DNA of 64,000 bases. Source: Gambelia wislizenii (Eukaryota > Chordata > Lepidosauria > Squamata > Crotaphytidae). The notes below the pieces were generated by a model, which was not told the origin of the DNA, made no database searches, and was given only the letters and a program-made list of their open reading frames with translations. How positions within the stretch are numbered: position 1 is the first letter of the stretch; each line of letters begins with the position of its first letter. Made by a program: the position numbers and the translations under genes. The stretch is from positions 256,869,187 through 256,933,186 of the forward strand of contig JAUMIR010000001.1 of the NCBI GenBank assembly GCA_030847615.1, read 5' to 3'. This document shows, in pieces, positions 57,701-64,000 of the stretch.

Positions 57701-58440
57701 TACATCTGACACCAACAAGCCACCCAAGGAGCAAATGCTCTCCTTTGTTGATCTCTGCTAGCCCAACTGGCAAATGAGAGAAATGATGTATTTATTTATT
57801 TATTTATTTGCTTATTTAATTTATATCCCACCTCCTTGTACAGGAGTAGCTTCCGAAGATTGAAAGAAAGATTTTTTTTTCACTTTCTGAACATTCTTTT
57901 TCAATTCCTTTTAATGATGAACTACAAAACCAGAAGATACCAGATAGCCATGCCAAGAGAGCAGGATTGTGAGGAAGAAAACTCCACTGGGATTATTCCT
58001 TTTCTACAAAGCACTAGTGGCAATAAACAGCCACACTGGAAACAACATACTGTATTACTTTCTTAACAGAGTTTTCCTCCTTACAAACCAGCCAAACCAG
58101 TTGGGCTATGAGGGAAAGTGAGTTGGCTTCCATCAGCTTCAGGGGCCACAGATGGAAGACCAAAAGGCTGTAGGTTGTGCCTCCCTGAACCAGTCTCACA
58201 ATCTAGTGAAGACAAAACTGAGGTGTAGGGAGAGAGGGATATAAACGCGATAATATTCATCAAATACTAAAAGGGCTGTTACATATAAGAGGCCAAAAGC
58301 ATATTCTTTGTTGTACTAGACGGCAGGGGTAAATCTAAATAGATTAAGTTACAGAAAGGTAGATTTGAGTTGAACATTAGGAGAAACTTCATGATGGCTA
58401 CAGCAATTTTACAATTAGTCAAATGGGCTACCTGGGGCTT

Positions 58441-59095
58441 AGAATCATAGAATCATAGAGTTGGAAGAGACCACTAGGGCCATTCAGTCCAACCCCCTGC
58501 CATGCAGGAATATACAATCAAAGCATTCCCAACAGATAGCCATCCAGCCTCTGTTTAAAAAACTCCAAAGGAAAATCCACCACACTCCGAGTCAGTGCAT
58601 TCTACTACCAAATAGCTCTGACTGTCAGTAAGTTCATCTCTTTTCCTGTAGTTTGAACCCATTGCTCTGTGTCCTAGTCTCTGGAGCAGCAGAAAACAAG
58701 CTTGTCCCATCCTTAGTATGACATCCCTTCAAATATTTAAACATGGCTATCATGTCCCCTCTCAACCTTCTCTTCTCCAGACTAAACATGCCCAGCTTCC
58801 CTAAGCCTCTCCTCATAGGGCATGGCCTCCAGACCTCCCACCATCCTGGTTGCCCTCCTCTGGACATGTTCCAGCTTCTCAATATCCTTCCAGAATTGTG
58901 GTGCCCAGAACTGAACACAGTATTCCAGGTGAGGTCTGACAAAAGCAAAATAAAGTGGCACTATTACTTCCCTTGATCTAGATACTATATTCCTATTAAT
59001 GCAGCTTAGAATCACATTAGCTTTTTTAGCTGCTGCATCACACTGCTGACTCATGTTTAGCTTGTGGTCCACTTAGACTTCTAGATCCATTTTGT
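58441..59095 (-). pseudogene. CR1 LINE 3' fragment, minus orientation
   Basis: The 3' terminus 'agaatcatagaatcatagagttggaagagacc' lies at 58441. The minus strand encodes [34 protein letters not shown] and [15 protein letters not shown], with shifts. Confidence 0.85.
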
Positions 59096-59104
59096 TTGAC
59101 TACA

Positions 59105-59480
59105 CCCAGGGGTGGCGGTAAACATCCGCATGAAATTCAGACTACTGTGGCTTGGATTTAAGCACCACACCTTACCTGCCAAAGCCTGAATCTGCATTTG
59201 GATTTTTACCCCCCTCCCACAGTGAAGCAGTGGGTCCACTGCTGCTGCTAGCCAGATGCCTCTACTTTGAGCACCGTGAAAGCAGAGCCTGAGCACTATT
59301 TGCTCTCTCTGAAGTCAGAACGGTTGGCCAGCCTGGCAATGGTGGGGTGGACCATTCGTTCTGACCTCAGAGAGAGCAACTAGCACTGGGGCTCTGCCTT
59401 TGGAGTGAGGAAGTGGTGCTGAGGAGGGGGGAAATGGTGGCGCCTTCGGCAGCGCTTCTCCTTCCTCTCCTCCCCACCCC
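59105..59480 (+). repeat. Unclassified dispersed repeat (pair with 22790-23240)
   Basis: Same ordered blocks as 22790-23240, with an extra 'caaagcctgaatct' insertion and a C-rich tract. Confidence 0.55.
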
Positions 59481-60539
59481 ACTGAATCCAGTGTGGATGG
59501 ATTGTTAACACTACAATTTTCTCCAAAGTTTCCAGCAAACTCCAGAGAAAACTGTGACTTTTCTAAAACCAGAATTAAAATCAGAGAAAACTGAGTTTTC
59601 TAAAACCAGAATTTTTCAAAACCGTACATCGTATGGCATGATTGCACCAGATTCAGGGAAAAGGCTGCATGTTGTGTGGCATTATCGGGTGAAATTCACA
59701 GGGGATTGGAGTTTTTCACTAGTGTAGACTAGCGTAGTGTTTGTCTTCTTCCTCACTGGAGGACCTCAACCATAGGCTGGACAGTCCTCTGCTGTGAATC
59801 TTCTAGCTCTGGTTTTCCTCCATCACGGAGATGATAAGACAAAATGGCCTACAGTTCAGTCCCACCCAACCCACCAACTCTATGATTTTATGGCAGGTTG
59901 GCCTTAGGCAAAATGCAATTCACCAGTCTCTAAATCGTGGTGAAAAAATAAACCTGATTGGAAACCAGTGGTTCAAGCTGTTTTGCAAATTCTTGCTAAC
60001 TTTGGCCATCATTAGTGCCAGTGCAGACATGATGATATGCCATGGCACCAAGGGTGATGCAGGGGGGAATTTGTGTAGGGGACAAGCAAACAGCCTGTGG
60101 CCTACTTCTAATCTCTTAACCATTGTTAAACAATTTGTGGTGCTATACCTGAATCTGGGGAAAGTAAAGTGCTGTGTTTCAGAACAGAAATCAATTTAAG
60201 GAGGAAGACACTGTGATACCTTGGCATATATATCTTGCAGGATTTTGTATTTTTTGAAAAATAATTAAAAGCATATTAGAAGATAAATGTTAGGGGAGAA
60301 ATGTGGTTGGATCAGGGTAGCAAAGATCTCCAAAGTCCTCAAAGCTCTCCACTACACTAGTCAGACTCAAATGTTTCAAGAATGCTATGTGGTAAAATTT
60401 CAATCAGCCACATACTATTAAAATTTTCCAGAATGTAGCCATATTGCCACAAGACAATACATTCATGTACACTTAAATATAATAAATCTCTTCCACGACA
60501 AGGGGGCGTCAATGGAGAGGTTTATTAGATTTATATACT

Positions 60540-61430
60540 TTATTTACAATCTTCTTCAGCATGATGCTCCAAAGGGCTACGGCAGAGCTTGAAGAAGACG
60601 GCATCTATATATGTTACCATACTGATGGTAGCTTGTTTAACTTAAGCCGTCTGAGGGCTCACACTAAGACTCTAAACTATCTAGTCCATGAGCTGCTCTT
60701 CGCTGATGATGCTGCCCTTGTTGCCCACACAGAAGCAGCTCTGCAGCACCTAACATCCTGCTTTGCAACAGCTGCAGAGCTGTTTGGGCTGGAAGTCAAC
60801 CTGAAGAAAACAGAAGTTCTTTACCAGCCTGTCTATTCTCCTTTATGGGTCTGAAACATGGGTCACCTATTGCCAACACTTACAACTCCTTGAATGCTTT
60901 CATCAGTGCTGTATACGCACAATCCTAAATATACACTGGACTGACTATGTGACGAATGTTGCTGTCTTTGAACAAGCAGGGATCACCAGCATTGAGGCCA
61001 TGATACTGAGAACACAGCTGCGCTGGGCAGGGCACGTTTCTAGGATGGAGGACCATCACCTTCCAAAAATAGTACTCTACAGTGAACTCGCCACAAGTTA
61101 GCGTAAGAGGGTTGCTCCAAAAAAAGTGATACAAGGACTCCCTGAAACAACATCTCAGGCTCGGCCAAACTGATCACCAACAATGGTCTTCCCTGGCCTC
61201 ACATCGGGAGGCACGGAGACGCACTATCCACAATGCTGCAGCCTTATTTGAGAACTCACGCCAAACAAGTCTTGAAGAGAAACAACAGTGCAGAAAGAAT
61301 CACAACCCAGAAACATCACCCAAGGAGACCCTCTGCTGTGCTTTCTGCAACCAGACTTGTTTATCTCAGATTGGCCTTTTTAGTCATCAGCGCGTTTGCA
61401 GAAAGCGCAAGATGAGTCCTTCCTGAATCT
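60540..61430 (+). pseudogene. RTE/Jockey-like LINE 3' half with internal deletion and C-terminal zinc finger
   Basis: RT part: DGSLFNLSRLRAHTKT, ELLFADDAALVAHTEA (catalytic FADD kept), FGLEVNLKKTEVLYQP. The sequence then jumps to LLYGSETW-like and RTILNIHWTDYVTNV, EAMILRTQLRWAGHVSRM, so a piece between the two is missing. At 61330-61410 a C2HC-type finger reads CAFCNQTCLSQIGLFSHQRV-C. Several frameshifts. I recognise the element type but not its exact clade. Confidence 0.75.
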
Positions 61431-61539
61431 TCGTTTGCGAAGAAAAGCCAGAGAGAGAAAGAGAGAAATATAATAAAACTGCAATATAGTTAAAAGCATA
61501 GTTACAGGGAACATATAACTACCACACTGCAAAAGCTTC

Positions 61540-62110
61540 ACTGGCTATTGATCTATTTCCAGGCTCCATTAAAAATGGTGATACCACTTGGGTCCAACTT
61601 TCTGAAAAACTGCATGACTTCAAATGAGCCTGATGGAGTTTAACAATCCTTGGAGGAAGGTTTTCTCACAATCTCACCACCATCACAGGAAGGTTTTGGT
61701 GGGGCAGAACCATCTTGGCCACTGCTTCCAGGCTGTGGAATTCCTTCCTACAGGAGTCCCTTCCTCTCTCTTCTCTTTCCTCTGGCAGGTGAAGATGTTT
61801 TTATTTAGACTTTGTTGTTGTTGTTGTTGTTGTTGTTGTGTGCCTTCAAGGTGTTTTTGACTATTACCTGGCTGTTGCAGAAGGGTCTCTTCATTATTAT
61901 GCTTTAAGTGCTTTTTAAACTGTTTTATATTGGTGTTTTTAACAGGATAATTTATTTAATTATTTTTTTAAAAAATTTCATTACCATGATTAGGTTGAGT
62001 GTTTGGGTTTTTTTGTAAGCTATGTTTTGTTTTAACCTATGCTGCAAGCTACCTTGGTTCCCATACTGGGAGAAAAACAGGAGATATATTTTAAAAAATT
62101 AAAATACATA
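61540..62110 (+). pseudogene. L2-like LINE 3' end with nested SINE tail
   Basis: LHWLLIYFQAPLK- and SRLWNSF-like peptides lead into a 3' UTR ending 'gcaagctaccttggttcccatactgggagaaa...gatatatttt'. A (GTT)n plus 'gtgtgccttcaaggtgtttttgac' piece at 61812-61870 is a reverse MIR-like SINE tail. Confidence 0.5.
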
Positions 62111-62652
62111 AATAGTTGGCAATTCAGACACTTTTTGGTGAGGAGGCAGGTTACATAACCTATGTCATTCTAAAGATGGAAACAAGTTTTTTTAATAATA
62201 ATAATAATAAAGAACACATTTCTCCATTTTAAAGGATACTGTGACTCATAGAAAGGTTTTTGTTACTCCTCTCCCCCACAAACAGCAGATGAGATACAGT
62301 CTGGTCTTGTGTAGTAAGGAGTCCCTGTTGTTACCTATTTTCACTGGAATCCCTGCCGTTGTCTCTGTCTCTGAGATATGTACAGAAAGAAGATCCCAGA
62401 AGCAGAAAGGACTATCTTCTGTACTGCTCACTAGAGTAGACCTCAGGGATCTTGTCTTTCACTTTCATTCACTGGGCCTTTGTGATAACATGGATGCATC
62501 GCCACTACTCATATCCAAAGAAGACTAATTATGGTTACAGCAAACAAGACATCAAAATAAGAAGAAAGTTGGAAAGTTTCATAAATGTTGTGTATACTGC
62601 CTTCAGATACTTTATGGATGAAGAGTGGTTTAAACATGGAAAAAGGATTACT

Positions 62653-62682
62653 GTATATATATATATATATATATATATATGC
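62653..62682. repeat. (TA)n microsatellite
   Basis: About 14 uninterrupted TA units. Confidence 0.95.
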
Positions 62683-63094
62683 ATTCAACATTGGAATGAA
62701 AATACTGAATACTTCTACAGGAAAAGACAGATTTGTTTATGCCTTCCCCTCAATATTCCCCTTATTGCTTTATTTTGAAAAACAGAACTTGCTATATCCC
62801 AAGGCTTTTCAGCAGGCTCAGAATACAGACATCACTATCTGACTACAGGAATACCTCAGTTAATGAAGTACTTGTGTTCCTGAGCATTGCTTTTTTAATA
62901 GAAAATTTGGTGTCAGAGGCAGAAATAATGTGGAAAAAATACAGGTAGGTTCCCACACCCAAAAAAGACGAGCACCTCAACATGTTTCTCCAGAGTTTTG
63001 ATTCAAAACTAAACAATATGCATAAGTGAAACAACTAGATCAAGTAAGCTTGTATAAGGAAACATAAAATATTTTGAACCTTCCAGAGACTACA

Positions 63095-64000
63095 GAGGCA
63101 GAATCTACGTACTCTAGTTCTAACTAAAATCAGTCAACAAATATGGAAAATGAAACAATGGCCTACAGATTGAAAATGCTCAATATGCATTCCAATACCT
63201 AAGAAAGGGAACAGCAGGAATTGCAGTAACTACAGATCTATTGCATTAATTTTCCATGCAAACAAAGGAGATTTTCAGACGTGATTTTCGGCAGGATATA
63301 TAGCAAAACAGCTCCGTTGCTGCCGCGCGGCAGGGGAGCTGTTTCGGATGCCGCTGTCCCTCTGCTGAAACCCTGTGTCACTTCCATGACAGAATGGAGG
63401 AAACTGCGTCGTATTTCACTCACGGGCAACAATCGTAAATGAAATACAACGCGGTTTCCTCCATTCTGTCACGGAAGTGACATGGAGGGTTTCGGCAGAG
63501 GGACAGCGGCGTCTGAAACAGCTCCCCTGCCGCGCGGCAGCAACGGAGCTGTTTTGCAATATATCCTGCCGAAAATCGCGTCTGAAAATCTCCAAAGTGA
63601 TCCTCAACATTTTCCAAGGAAGACTTTTACCATATATGGAGCAAAAAATGCCAGATGTGCAAGCTGGGTTTAGGAAGGGAAGAGGCACTAGGGATCATAT
63701 TGCAACTATAAATTGGATAATGGAGCACATAAAAGAATTTCTAGATTATAGCAAAGCCTTTGATTGTGTAGAGATCATGAAAAAGTATGAATTGCTCTTA
63801 AAGAAATTGGTGTGTCCCAAATCTGATTGTCCTGATGTGTAAACTTTACCCAGGGGAAGAAGCTACCATCAGGACAGAATATGGAGAAATGGAATGTTTT
63901 CCAATTGGCAAGGGGGTCAGGGAAGGCTGCATTTTATCACACTGTCTGTTTAACTTGTATGCTGAATGTATCATATGCAAAACTCGATTAGACCAAGGAA
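63095..64000 (+). pseudogene. BovB/RTE LINE reverse transcriptase fragment, interrupted by a MITE, runs off the window
   Basis: Reads QQIWKMKQWPTD, IPIPKKGNSRNCSNYRSIAL up to 63266; after the MITE the frame resumes KVILNIFQGRL, MPDVQAGFRKGRGTRDHIA, LDYSKAFDCVE, then GCI-type sequence to the window end with stops. The IPIPKKGN and DVQAGFRKGRGTRD blocks are hallmarks of BovB. Removing 63267-63593 plus one AAA restores the frame exactly. Confidence 0.85.
63267..63593. mobile_element. GC-rich palindromic MITE B, 327 bp, AAA target duplication
   Basis: Starts GGAGATTTTCAGACGTGATT and ends in its inverted copy; arms of about 160 bp are nearly identical around a centre near 63430. AAA at 63264-63266 is duplicated at 63594-63596. 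The interior resembles MITE A in layout: GCCGCGCGGCA, 'gctgtttcgga', 'cgctgtccctctgc', 'gtgtcacttcc'. Its insertion in BovB gives an independent check of the ends. Confidence 0.87.

Overview
The window is vertebrate nuclear DNA, most likely from a squamate reptile (lizard). It is rich in BovB/RTE, CR1, L2 and L1 LINEs, a tRNA-derived SINE of the squamate type, a MIR-like SINE, a Sushi-type Ty3/Gypsy element, and many hAT, Tigger and Harbinger-like non-autonomous DNA transposons. There are no prokaryotic genes, CRISPR arrays or operons. The species call is inference.

One host gene is recognisable: the 5' coding part of SPATS2L on the minus strand. Three exons fit together in phase and splice signal. 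Exon A (20678-20739) holds the start codon, exon B (12806-12914) holds the UBA-like core, and exon C (3192-3241) follows. They encode 66 residues in all. Later exons must lie left of position 1, and promoter and 5' UTR exons right of 20740; I could not place them. The two visible introns are about 7.8 kb and 9.6 kb.

Layout. 1-3.2 kb: intron with a GC-rich repeat block (0.9-1.9 kb). 3.2-12.8 kb: intron with Tigger and Harbinger-like MITEs, a SINE and hAT copy 1 (9934-12304). 12.9-20.7 kb: intron with a 3'-truncated Gypsy element (about 14.8-19.29 kb), in the same orientation as the gene. 20.7-29 kb: upstream DNA with hAT copy 2 (25416-28131) nested in a CR1, which also holds an L2 fragment. 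29.4-32.9 kb: an L2 with endonuclease and reverse transcriptase, broken by frameshifts. 33-41 kb: MITEs, SINEs and simple repeats. 41.5-43.4 kb: an unclassified LINE with a long ORF1-like frame. 43.7-48 kb: L1, RTE and CR1 remains. 49-57 kb: a GC-rich palindromic MITE, L2, L1 and RTE remains. 57-64 kb: MITEs, CR1, an RTE-like LINE with a C-terminal zinc finger, and a BovB reverse transcriptase fragment interrupted by a second GC-rich palindrome.

Most notable: (1) a complete-looking -1 frameshift signal (G GGA AAC plus an H-type pseudoknot) at the Gypsy gag-pol junction; (2) a family of about 330-bp near-perfect GC-rich palindromic MITEs with 3-bp target duplications, each supported by a reconstructed empty site; (3) a hAT-like family with TIR CAGGGCCGGTTTAA and 8-bp target duplications, whose two long copies carry the same CR1, Tigger MITE and SINE cargo, while a 224-bp copy lacks it. 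Repeat boundaries without stated target duplications are approximate. Family names were assigned by recognition, without a database search.
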